Program-made: the position numbers and the translations under genes
NCBI GenBank assembly: GCA_028285525.1
Contig: JANQOZ010000005.1
Location: 1-64,000 of the forward strand
Direction: 5' to 3'
DNA: 64,000 bases
From: Lysobacterales bacterium
Lineage (GTDB): Bacteria; Pseudomonadota; Gammaproteobacteria; Xanthomonadales; SZUA-38
In this document: positions 47,765 to 55,861 of the stretch, piece by piece
Layout: every line of letters begins with the position of its first letter
How positions within the stretch are numbered: position 1 is the first letter of the stretch
Notes under the pieces: generated by a model
Told to the model about the DNA's origin: nothing
Database searches by the model: none
Seen by the model: only the letters and a program-made list of their open reading frames with translations

Positions 47765-49756
47765 TTGAATAACAACCCAAACCTGCTGTCATTCACCGCC
47801 GCTGTGGGATTGGCGCTGCTGCTGGCTGTGGTCGAGCCGAGCCGAGCGCAAACCGGCAAACTCAATCTGGAAGACGCCAGCCTGCAGTCGCTGATCGCGA
47901 CCGTTGCGGAGGTGACCGGCAAAAACTTTGTGCTCGATCCGCGCGTCCAGGAAGTGACGGTTAACGTCATCTCAAACCGGGAGATGAACCCGGACGAAAT
48001 GTACGAGCTGTTTCTGTCCGTGCTGCGGGTTCACGAGTTCTCCGCCATACCGGCCGGGGACGTCATCAAGATTGTGCCGGACGCCAAAGGGCTTAGGGAC
48101 GCCATACCGCTTGTGGGGGGCAACCCTCGTGGCGATCAGCTTGTTACCCAGGTTGTGGAGGTCAAGCACGTCCCGGCTGCTCAGCTGGTGCCGCTGCTGC
48201 GCCAGCTGATTCCTCAGAACGGTTCCGTGGCCGCGCATGAGGGCTCTAACGTACTCGTGATCTCCGACCGGGCCGCCAACGTTTCCCGCCTGGCCCAGAT
48301 CATTCGCCGTATCGATACGGTGAGCGAGGATGACGTGGAGGTCATGGCGCTGCAGCACGCGAACGCCACCGAGGTGGTCAGAGCGCTGAATACGGCAACC
48401 GCCGGCGCCGGTGCCAACGGCGGCGGCGGACCCAAGGCGCTGGCCGACCAGCGAACCAACAGCGTGCTGCTGTTTGGCGATCCCGCGGCTCGGCTGCGCT
48501 ATAAGACGATCGTGTCCCATCTGGACACGCCCATCGAAGCCGGGGGCAGCACCCAGGTTATTTATCTAAGATATGCGAGCGCCGAATCACTGGTGCCGAT
48601 CCTCGACAGCGTGGTCCGCGGGCCGGATGGCGACGCCACCGAAGGCCCAGCAACAATCCAGGCGCACGCCGAGACAAACTCGCTGGTGGTCACCGCGCCG
48701 CCGGCCGTGTTCCGAACCGTGCAGTCGGTCGTGCGACAGCTCGACGTGCGTCGGCACCAGGTGCAGGTGGAGGCAATCATCGCCGAAGTATCGACAGACT
48801 TTGCGCGCGAGCTGGGCGTTCAGTGGCAGGCAGCCTCAATCGACGCCTTGGGCGACTCAGGACCGATCGGCGGCACCGGCTTTCCCACCAACTTTGGCAC
48901 GGGCCCCGATATCCTGGATCTGACGCCGACGGGTGAAAACGTCTTTCCCAATCTGTCCGCGCTGGGCGCTGGTCTCAACCTCGGCTACCTGTCCGGCGTG
49001 ATCGAAGTTCAAACCGGGGTCGACGCCGATGGCCTGCCCATCATCCAGGAAATCCCGCGGCTGAATGCGCTGGTCAGCGCGCTGGACTCGGACGCCGACA
49101 ACAACGTGCTGTCGACACCTTCCATCGTGACTCTCGACCACCAGGAGGCCGTGATCAACGTCGGCCAGGAGGTGCCGTTTGTCACCGGCCAGTTCACCAA
49201 CACCGGCGCCAACCAGGCGGCGGTCAGCCCGTTCCAGACGATCACCCGCGAGGACGTTGGCCTCACGCTGACGGTAACGCCCCACATCAACGAGGGTGAC
49301 ACGGTGATCTTGGCGATTCAGCAGGAGGTTTCGAGCATCTCCGCTCAGTCGGTGGCCGTGGACCTGATCACCAACAAGCGGGAGCTTTCCACGACGGTCA
49401 TGGTGCCCGACGGTGGCGTGCTGGTCCTCGGCGGCCTCATCGACGACACGGTGTCGGAGCGCATTCAGAAGGTGCCGGCGCTTGGCGACATCCCGCTGCT
49501 CGGCAACCTGTTCAAGTACCGGACAACGCAGCGCACCAAGCGGAACCTGATGGTGTTTATTCGCCCGAGAATCCTCAAAGACCAGGCCACCATGGACGCG
49601 GTCACCGGCGCCAAATACAACTTCATGCGCGACTCGCAGCTGGAGGAGCAGCGGAACTACGACGGCCTGCTGCGCGCTGAATCACTGCCGCTGCTGCCGA
49701 CGCTCGAAGAATACCGGGAAGTGCAGGAGGCGGAGCCCGAAAGCTCGGACCAGTGA
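47765..49756 (+). CDS. gspD: Type II secretion secretin GspD
   Basis: 663 residues from a TTG start immediately after the gspC stop; no in-frame ATG gives the signal peptide (LLSFTAAVGLALLLAVVEPSRAQ). The N0 domain, N1-N3 domains (VVEVKHVPAAQLVPLLRQLI; VMALQHANATEVVRALN; VIYLRYASAESLVPIL) and the secretin core (VPFVTGQFT, GLTLTVTPHINEGDTVILAIQQEVSSI, VLGGLIDDT) are present. It forms the outer-membrane channel. It overlaps gspE by 4 bp (GTGA). Confidence 0.94.
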   Translation: MNNNPNLLSFTAAVGLALLLAVVEPSRAQTGKLNLEDASLQSLIATVAEVTGKNFVLDPRVQEVTVNVISNREMNPDEMYELFLSVLRVHEFSAIPAGDVIKIVPDAKGLRDAIPLVGGNPRGDQLVTQVVEVKHVPAAQLVPLLRQLIPQNGSVAAHEGSNVLVISDRAANVSRLAQIIRRIDTVSEDDVEVMALQHANATEVVRALNTATAGAGANGGGGPKALADQRTNSVLLFGDPAARLRYKTIVSHLDTPIEAGGSTQVIYLRYASAESLVPILDSVVRGPDGDATEGPATIQAHAETNSLVVTAPPAVFRTVQSVVRQLDVRRHQVQVEAIIAEVSTDFARELGVQWQAASIDALGDSGPIGGTGFPTNFGTGPDILDLTPTGENVFPNLSALGAGLNLGYLSGVIEVQTGVDADGLPIIQEIPRLNALVSALDSDADNNVLSTPSIVTLDHQEAVINVGQEVPFVTGQFTNTGANQAAVSPFQTITREDVGLTLTVTPHINEGDTVILAIQQEVSSISAQSVAVDLITNKRELSTTVMVPDGGVLVLGGLIDDTVSERIQKVPALGDIPLLGNLFKYRTTQRTKRNLMVFIRPRILKDQATMDAVTGAKYNFMRDSQLEEQRNYDGLLRAESLPLLPTLEEYREVQEAEPESSDQ

Positions 49757-51225
49757 ACACGCGACCTCATCGTCCCTCCTACGGGTTTGCCCGTCGCAAC
49801 GGGGCAACGCTCCTCGAGTGGCGCGGAGACCGGGCCGCGGTGGCGTACCGGCAGGGCGTTCGACCCGAGGCGCTGCTGGAGTTGAAACGCTATCTTGGTG
49901 CTGAGCTTGAGCTGCAGGCCCTGCCGGAAAAGGCGTTTGAAGACCTGCTGCAGGAGCTCTATCAGCACGGCGGCGGCGACGCCCGGCAGATGGCCGAGGA
50001 CATCTCCGACGAGCTCGACCTAAAGCAGATCGCCGAGGAGCTCGCGGAGCCCGAAGACCTGCTGGAGAGTGAAGACGATGCCCCAATTATCCGGCTGATC
50101 AACGCTCTGCTGACCGAAGCGGTCAAGGAAAACGCTTCCGATATTCACATCGAGCCGCTGGAAAACAGCCTGATGGTTCGCTTCCGGGTGGACGGCGTGC
50201 TGCGCCAGGTACTGGCCCCCGAACGACGCGTGGCCGGACTCGTAGTTTCTCGCATCAAGGTCATGGCGCGACTCGATATCGCCGAGAAGCGTCTCCCGCA
50301 GGATGGCCGCATATCGCTGCGCGTGGCCGGCCGACCGGTGGACGTGCGGGTTTCAACAATTCCTTCCAGTCACGGCGAGCGGCTGGTGCTCCGGCTCCTG
50401 GACAAGCAGGCTGGCCGTCTGGATCTGGAGGAGCTGGGCATGGGTCAGCAGACCCGCGACAGCCTGCAGCAGCTCATCACCCGGCCTCACGGCATTCTGC
50501 TGGTCACCGGTCCGACCGGCTCGGGCAAAACCACCACCCTCTACGCGGCGCTGGGGCGCCTCAACGATCGGACCCGCAACATCATGACGGTCGAGGATCC
50601 GATCGAATACGACATCGAGGGCATCGGCCAGACTCAGGTCAATCCCAAGGTCGAGATGGATTTTGCCCGCGGGCTGCGGGCGATCCTGCGCCAGGATCCG
50701 GACGTGGTGATGGTCGGCGAAATCCGGGATCTGGAAACCGCCCAGATTGCGGTGCAGGCATCGCTGACCGGCCACCTGGTCCTGGCCACGCTGCACACCA
50801 ACAGCGCAATCGGCGCCGTCACGCGCCTGCGGGACATGGGCGTGGAACCCTTCCTGCTGGCCTCGAGCCTGATCGGCGTTCTCGCTCAACGCCTGGTCCG
50901 GGTACTCGATCCAGAGCTGCGCCAAGCCTATCCGGCCCGCGCGGCCGAGCTGAGAGCGTTTGGACAGCCGGCGGACGGCCAGGTCACGCTTCACCGCCCG
51001 CCGGCCGAGCCGCCGGGCGCCGGTTATCGCGGGCGCACCGGCATCTACGAGCTGGTGGCCATGGACGAAACGCTGCGGGAGCTGATCCACGACAGCGCGG
51101 GCGAGGCGGCGCTGGAAAGCCACGCCCGCCAACACTGGCCCAGCCTGCTGGACGACGGCTGGCGCCTGGTCAGCAGCGGCGTGACCTCGGTCGAAGAGGT
51201 GCTGCGCGTAACCCGGCAGGAATAA
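49753..51225 (+). CDS. gspE: Type II secretion ATPase GspE lacking the zinc tetracysteine motif
   Basis: 490 residues from a GTG. The core is canonical: ASDIHIEPLENSLMVRFRVDG, Walker A GPTGSGKTTTLYAAL, VEDPIEYDI, MVGEIRDLETAQIAVQASLTGHLVLATLHTN. The usual LCPxC...CPxCxxxGYRGR zinc subdomain reads RVLDPELRQAYPARAAEL...RPPAEPPGAGYRGR, so all four Cys are gone (nucleotides about 50900-51030). ATP hydrolysis drives pseudopilus assembly with GspL and GspF. It contrasts with the orphan GspE/PilB at 11234, which keeps all four. Confidence 0.94.
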   Translation: MNTRPHRPSYGFARRNGATLLEWRGDRAAVAYRQGVRPEALLELKRYLGAELELQALPEKAFEDLLQELYQHGGGDARQMAEDISDELDLKQIAEELAEPEDLLESEDDAPIIRLINALLTEAVKENASDIHIEPLENSLMVRFRVDGVLRQVLAPERRVAGLVVSRIKVMARLDIAEKRLPQDGRISLRVAGRPVDVRVSTIPSSHGERLVLRLLDKQAGRLDLEELGMGQQTRDSLQQLITRPHGILLVTGPTGSGKTTTLYAALGRLNDRTRNIMTVEDPIEYDIEGIGQTQVNPKVEMDFARGLRAILRQDPDVVMVGEIRDLETAQIAVQASLTGHLVLATLHTNSAIGAVTRLRDMGVEPFLLASSLIGVLAQRLVRVLDPELRQAYPARAAELRAFGQPADGQVTLHRPPAEPPGAGYRGRTGIYELVAMDETLRELIHDSAGEAALESHARQHWPSLLDDGWRLVSSGVTSVEEVLRVTRQE

Positions 51226-51240
51226 GCGCGGCAATCCGTT

Positions 51241-52443
51241 ATGGGCGCCTACGAATACTCCGCACTCGACACCAAAGGGCATACTCGAAAGGGGGTGCTG
51301 GCCGGGGATACGGCCCGGCAGGTTCGCCAACAGCTGCGTGAGCAGGGCCTTAGCCCGCTCAGTGTTGACCCTGTCACCGAAGCCACCGGCGGCTTTGGCG
51401 TCCGCCGCCTGTCCACCAGCGAACAGGCGCTGCTGCTTCGGCAGCTTGCCAGCCTTCTCGGCGCGGGCCTGCCGCTGGAAGAGGCGCTCGCCACCGTCAG
51501 CCAGCAGAGCGATCGGGCCGGCAGCAAGAAGATCATGACCGCGCTGCGCTCCCGGGTCATGGAGGGCCACGCGCTGTCCTCAGCCATGGCCGAGTTCCCG
51601 GGCGCCTTCCCGCCGCTCGTCCGCGCTTCGATCGCTGCCGGCGAACAGTCCGGCCAGCTCGATCAGGTGATGAATCGCCTGGCCGACTACGCCGAAAGCC
51701 GTGACGCCCTGGGGCGCAAAGTGCTGCTGGCGATGCTGTACCCCGCCATCGTTGCCGTCGTGGCGCTCGCCACGATGATGGGGCTGCTGACCTACGTCGT
51801 GCCCCAGGTGGTCACCGTATTCAACTCGATGGACCAGAGTCTGCCCTGGCTGACGCGAGCGCTGATGGCGCTGAGCGGATGGCTGACGGAAAATATTGGC
51901 TGGCTGCTGCTGGGAATTGTCGCTGCGGTTGCGCTGACCGCGCTGGCCCTGCGGCAACCGTCGCTGCGACAGCTTTGGCACCGAACGCTGCTGCGCATCC
52001 CGATCCTGGGCCGTCTGAGTCGCGCGGCAAACACGGCGAGGCTTTGCCGGACGCTGAGCATTCTGACCGGGAGCGCCGTGCCGCTGCTCGACGCGCTGAA
52101 GATCTCCGGCGACGTGCTCAGCAACCTGACCATGTCACGCGCCACGCGCCAGGTTACCCGCCAGGTTCGAGAGGGTGGCTCACTCAGCCGGAGCATGCAG
52201 GTCAGCGGGGTCTTTCCTCCGCTGGTGGTACGGCTGATCGCCAGCGGCGAAAAGAGCGGTGAGCTCGATCAGATGCTGGAGCGAGCGGCAGAGCACCAGG
52301 ACCGGCAGGTGGAATCCACCGTGGCGGTGTTCACCGGCGTGCTCGAACCGGTGATGATTCTGCTTATCGGCGGAATGGTGCTGACGATTGTCCTGGCGAT
52401 CCTCCTGCCGATCTTCCAGCTCAACCAGCTGACCGGCGGCTGA
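51241..52443 (+). CDS. gspF: Type II secretion inner-membrane protein GspF
   Basis: 400 residues with two homologous GspF domains, each with the LLRQLASLLGAGLPLEEAL / LCRTLSILTGSAVPLLDALK pattern and ASIAAGEQSGQLDQVM / RLIASGEKSGELDQML. Three transmembrane helices are seen. It is the platform for pseudopilus assembly. The following gene is ftsE, not gspG, so the major pseudopilin and GspH-N must be encoded elsewhere. Confidence 0.95.
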   Translation: MGAYEYSALDTKGHTRKGVLAGDTARQVRQQLREQGLSPLSVDPVTEATGGFGVRRLSTSEQALLLRQLASLLGAGLPLEEALATVSQQSDRAGSKKIMTALRSRVMEGHALSSAMAEFPGAFPPLVRASIAAGEQSGQLDQVMNRLADYAESRDALGRKVLLAMLYPAIVAVVALATMMGLLTYVVPQVVTVFNSMDQSLPWLTRALMALSGWLTENIGWLLLGIVAAVALTALALRQPSLRQLWHRTLLRIPILGRLSRAANTARLCRTLSILTGSAVPLLDALKISGDVLSNLTMSRATRQVTRQVREGGSLSRSMQVSGVFPPLVVRLIASGEKSGELDQMLERAAEHQDRQVESTVAVFTGVLEPVMILLIGGMVLTIVLAILLPIFQLNQLTGG

Positions 52444-52518
52444 CCGCGTGCGCTTTCAGTCAGGGTCTGAGGACATCCCGGACCGATTACAACGCGAGCC
52501 AGCAGGTGCGCACCGCGC

Positions 52519-53193
52519 ATGATTCGCTTCGACGCGGTGGCCAAGCGCTACGCCGGGGGCAACCAGGCGCTGGAAGACCTAAGCTTTGAGATCGGTGACA
52601 GCGAGATGGTGTTCGTCTCGGGGCATTCCGGGGCCGGCAAGAGCACGCTGCTGAAGCTGATCGCCCTCATGGAGCGTCCCACCCACGGGGTGGTGTTGAT
52701 GGACGGCAGCAACGTGGGTCGGATTCGACGCCGCGCGATTCCGGCTCACCGACGCCGGGTCGGGATGATCTTCCAGGACCACCGCCTGCTGCCGGAAGCG
52801 ACCGTGTTCGACAACGTGGCGCTGCCGCTGGTGATCGCGGGAGTGAAGCGCAGCGAACGACAGCGGCGCGCCCGAGCCGCTCTTGATGCCGTCGGCCTCC
52901 GGGAGCGCGAGCGAGCTTTGCCGGCTCAGCTGTCGACCGGTCAGCAGCAGCGGGTCGGCATCGCGCGAGCGATTGTCAATCGCCCGCCTGTGGTGCTGGC
53001 CGATGAGCCGACGGGAAACCTCGACCCCGAGCTTTCCGCGGAGATCATGAATCTCTTTGCTGAGCTCAGCCGCAGTGGCATCTGTTTCCTGGTCGCCAGC
53101 CACGATCTCTACCTCGTCAGGCGTATGAAGTGCCGGGTCCTGGTGCTGGAGAACGGTCGCCTGATTGACGACTTCCGGCCACAATCATCGTGA
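52519..53193 (+). CDS. ftsE: Cell-division ATPase FtsE
   Basis: 224 residues. MIRFDAVAKRYAGGNQALEDLSF, Walker A GHSGAGKSTLLKL, Walker B VVLADEPTGNLD. The signature reads LSTGQQQRVGIARAI, Thr replacing the first Gly of LSGGQ. With FtsX it regulates septal peptidoglycan hydrolysis through EnvC-type activators. Overlaps ftsX by 4 bp. Confidence 0.95.
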   Translation: MIRFDAVAKRYAGGNQALEDLSFEIGDSEMVFVSGHSGAGKSTLLKLIALMERPTHGVVLMDGSNVGRIRRRAIPAHRRRVGMIFQDHRLLPEATVFDNVALPLVIAGVKRSERQRRARAALDAVGLRERERALPAQLSTGQQQRVGIARAIVNRPPVVLADEPTGNLDPELSAEIMNLFAELSRSGICFLVASHDLYLVRRMKCRVLVLENGRLIDDFRPQSS

Positions 53194-54179
53194 AACGATC
53201 CGGTCCAGCCAAGCCAAACGCTAAGAAGGCCAAGGTCCAGCGCTCCCGATCCTTTCGGGGGTCGCTGTCGACCTTTTTTGAGCACCATCTCACCTCGGCG
53301 GGAAGCAGCGTTCAGCGCCTGTTCGCCCGGCCGCTCGGCAGTGCCATGACCGCGGCGGTGCTGGCTGTGGCGCTCGGACTGCCGGCCGCCCTCTACTGGC
53401 TGATCGGAAACCTCCAAGCCGTCGGTGACCGGTATCCGGATGCCCGGCAGATCTCCGTGTTTTTGCCCGCGGCCAGCGATCGCGCGGCAGCCGAAACAAT
53501 GGCTCAGCAGCTGCGGGCCCGGGACGATGTCCAGACGGTCAGCCTCCTGGACCCGGAGCAGGAGCTGGCGATGCTGCAGCAGCGATTTGCCGAACCGGCG
53601 CTTGTTGAGGCGCTGCCGGAAAACCCGCTGCCCTGGACGCTGCTTGTCGTTCCGGCCGCCGAACTTAAGGACACGGCCTCGGTCCAGGAACTTGCTGACG
53701 CGCTGGCGGAACTGCCGGCCGTGGATTCAACGCTGCTGGACATGCAGTGGCTGGATCGTCTCAACGCGCTGCTCTCGCTCGGCGGACGGGCCGCGCTGGT
53801 GCTCGCCGTCCTGCTGTCGATCGCGGCGCTGCTGATCGTCGGCAACACGATCGGTCTTGAACTGAAAACCCGCAGCGCAGAGATCGAGATCACCCGCCTG
53901 CTGGGCGCCACGGACAGCTTTGTGCGCCGGCCCTTTCTGTACCTTGGCTTAAGTTACGGCTTGATCGGTGGCGCGCTGGCGGCGCTCGTGATTGTGCTCG
54001 GTGTGGGTATGCTGGTGGGTCCGGTCGGCGAGCTGGCCGCCAGCTACAGCAGTGACCTGAACCTGCGCTGGCCCGGGATCGTCTTTATCGTTGCGCTGGT
54101 GGCCGGCGGTGGCGCGATCGGCTGGGCGGGTGCCTGGCTGGCCGCCAGCCGCCAGCTCGGCGGGCTCGATCCGGACTGA
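53190..54179 (+). CDS. ftsX: Cell-division protein FtsX
   Basis: 329 residues. A polar Lys/Arg-rich N-terminal cytoplasmic tail, first helix (AMTAAVLAVALGLPAALYWLIGNLQ), periplasmic loop ending in LLDMQWLDRLNALLSLG, and three C-terminal helices with NTIGLELKTRSAEIEITRLLGATDSFVRRPFLYLG, the FtsX hallmark. It follows ftsE; ftsY and rpoH, often adjacent, are not here. Confidence 0.95.
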   Translation: MKRSGPAKPNAKKAKVQRSRSFRGSLSTFFEHHLTSAGSSVQRLFARPLGSAMTAAVLAVALGLPAALYWLIGNLQAVGDRYPDARQISVFLPAASDRAAAETMAQQLRARDDVQTVSLLDPEQELAMLQQRFAEPALVEALPENPLPWTLLVVPAAELKDTASVQELADALAELPAVDSTLLDMQWLDRLNALLSLGGRAALVLAVLLSIAALLIVGNTIGLELKTRSAEIEITRLLGATDSFVRRPFLYLGLSYGLIGGALAALVIVLGVGMLVGPVGELAASYSSDLNLRWPGIVFIVALVAGGGAIGWAGAWLAASRQLGGLDPD

Positions 54180-54213
54180 GCCTGACGGCGTCTTGCCCGG
54201 GCGGCGGTCAGGC
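54180..54213 (+). terminator. Stem-loop after ftsX
   Basis: gcctgac (54180-54186) pairs with gtcaggc (54207-54213) directly after the ftsX stop, with a GC-rich interior. There is no T-tract. Confidence 0.35.
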
Positions 54214-54330
54214 GCAACAATGGGTCTGCTGCGGGCCGATGCCTTGCGGCAGTAGCCTGATCCGGAGACCGGCGCGCCCGCCGGTTGGGAAACGGACCGG
54301 GCTCAAACTACTTCTCTTAAGGAATCATTG

Positions 54331-55125
54331 GTGGAACAAGGCGGCCGTATCCTCATCGTCGACAGCTCCAAAGTGACGCGTCGGCTGATTGAAAAAACCG
54401 TGGCCCAGGCGCTCCCGGATGCACAGATTGTGGCCTGCGAGAGCGCTGCCAGCGCGCTGGAGGAGTTCGCCGGCGGCAGTGTCGATCTGGTGAGTACCGC
54501 TATCTCCCTGCCCGACATGAACGGTATGGATCTGGCCGCTGAGCTTCGCGGGCGCAGCGACCAGCGCTTCATGCCGATCATCCTGGTGTCCGGGGACGTC
54601 AACGACCGGCTGCAAAATCGCGACATCAACGAACACGTCACGGACTACTTCGACAAGTCTGATGGCTTCAAGGCCCTCGGTGCTTTCATCCAGGGTTACG
54701 TCAAACCCGACACCTCGGTGACCGGGCACATTCTTTACGTGGAGGACAGCCGCGTGGTGGCGGTGGCCACCCGCCGCATCATGGAGGCAGCGGGCTTCAG
54801 CGTTCAGCACCTGGTGTCCGTGGAGGAAGCGCTCGAGATTCTCGAGGGCAATCTCGCCTCGCTCGGCGGACCGGCGATCGACGTGGTCCTGACCGATGTT
54901 TATCTCAAGGGTGGACTGACCGGTATGGACCTGGTGGAAAAGATTCGCGGCCCGCTGAACCTCGGTCGCAGCAGGCTACCTATCATCGTCATGACGGGTG
55001 ACGACAACAAAGACAAGCAGGCCGCGCTGCTCCGCGGTGGCGCCAACGATCTGGTCGCCAAACCGATCGACGAGGATCTGCTGGTCAACAAGCTGCGGTT
55101 CCAGCTGCAGCTGGCCCAGGGCTGA
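54331..55125 (+). CDS. Double-receiver response regulator, first receiver degenerate
   Basis: 264 residues from the GTG at 54331, preceded by aagga at the right distance (a TTG one codon upstream is also possible). Two REC domains in tandem and no output domain. In the first (1-125) the phospho-acceptor position is Ala57 (STAISLPDMNG) and only one acidic residue of the upstream pair is clear (D11), while K109 is kept. The second (131-264) has E138/D139, D189 (LTDVYLKGGLTGMDL) and K244 (AKPID) and looks functional. A histidine kinase is not adjacent. Confidence 0.88.
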   Translation: MEQGGRILIVDSSKVTRRLIEKTVAQALPDAQIVACESAASALEEFAGGSVDLVSTAISLPDMNGMDLAAELRGRSDQRFMPIILVSGDVNDRLQNRDINEHVTDYFDKSDGFKALGAFIQGYVKPDTSVTGHILYVEDSRVVAVATRRIMEAAGFSVQHLVSVEEALEILEGNLASLGGPAIDVVLTDVYLKGGLTGMDLVEKIRGPLNLGRSRLPIIVMTGDDNKDKQAALLRGGANDLVAKPIDEDLLVNKLRFQLQLAQG

Positions 55126-55141
55126 TCGTCGGCGACTGCTC

Positions 55142-55849
55142 GTGAACGACGCTGACCCGAAACCTGACAGCACCATCATCAGCGCTGCCTGGGACCCGAT
55201 TCTTGCCAGCGAGTTTGACGCACCCTATATGCAGGAGCTGAAGAACTTCCTGAAGCAGGAAAAGGCTGCCCGCAAGGTGCTGTATCCACCGTCAGCCCAG
55301 GTTTTTGAGGCGCTGCGGCTAACCGGCTTTGACGACGTTCGGGTCGTCATTCTGGGACAGGATCCCTATCACGGTCCCGGTCAGGCGCACGGCCTGTCTT
55401 TCTCCGTGCCGGCCGGGGTGCCGATCCCGCCGTCGCTGAAGAACATCTTCCAGGAGATCAATGACGACCTGGGAATTCCCGCGCCCGCCCACGGCAACCT
55501 AGTGCACTGGGCCAGTCAGGGGGTGCTGCTGCTGAACGCGGTGCTCACGGTGGAGCAGGGCAACGCGGGTGCCCACCAGGGCAAAGGCTGGGAGACCTTC
55601 ACCGACGCCGTGGTCAGCCGGCTGGATCAGTCCCGCAGCGGCCTGGTGTTTTTGCTGTGGGGAAGCTACGCGCAAAAGAAAGGTCAGCTGATCAACCGGG
55701 ATCGGCATCTCGTGCTGGAGTCGGCTCATCCGTCGCCCCTCTCAGCCCACCGGGGTTTTCTCGGCTGCCGCCACTTCTCCCGGGCTAACGACTACCTGGC
55801 GTCTCAGGCGCTGCCGCCCATCGACTGGTCGCTGCCGGCGCTCGACTAA
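55142..55849 (+). CDS. ung: Uracil-DNA glycosylase
   Basis: 235 residues from the GTG at 55142; the longer ATG frame from 54998 runs inside the response-regulator gene and lacks homology there. Catalytic motif GQDPYHGPGQAHGLSFSV with the water-activating Asp, and HPSPLSAHRGFLGCRHFS with the catalytic His. It removes uracil from DNA. Convergent with the Ser/Thr kinase gene, 12 bp apart. Confidence 0.97.
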   Translation: MNDADPKPDSTIISAAWDPILASEFDAPYMQELKNFLKQEKAARKVLYPPSAQVFEALRLTGFDDVRVVILGQDPYHGPGQAHGLSFSVPAGVPIPPSLKNIFQEINDDLGIPAPAHGNLVHWASQGVLLLNAVLTVEQGNAGAHQGKGWETFTDAVVSRLDQSRSGLVFLLWGSYAQKKGQLINRDRHLVLESAHPSPLSAHRGFLGCRHFSRANDYLASQALPPIDWSLPALD

Positions 55850-55861
55850 GAAAACGCTGCC

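Noticed and set aside
54998-55141. Upstream extension of ung
   Set aside because: It lies inside the response-regulator gene in another frame and has no similarity to Ung.
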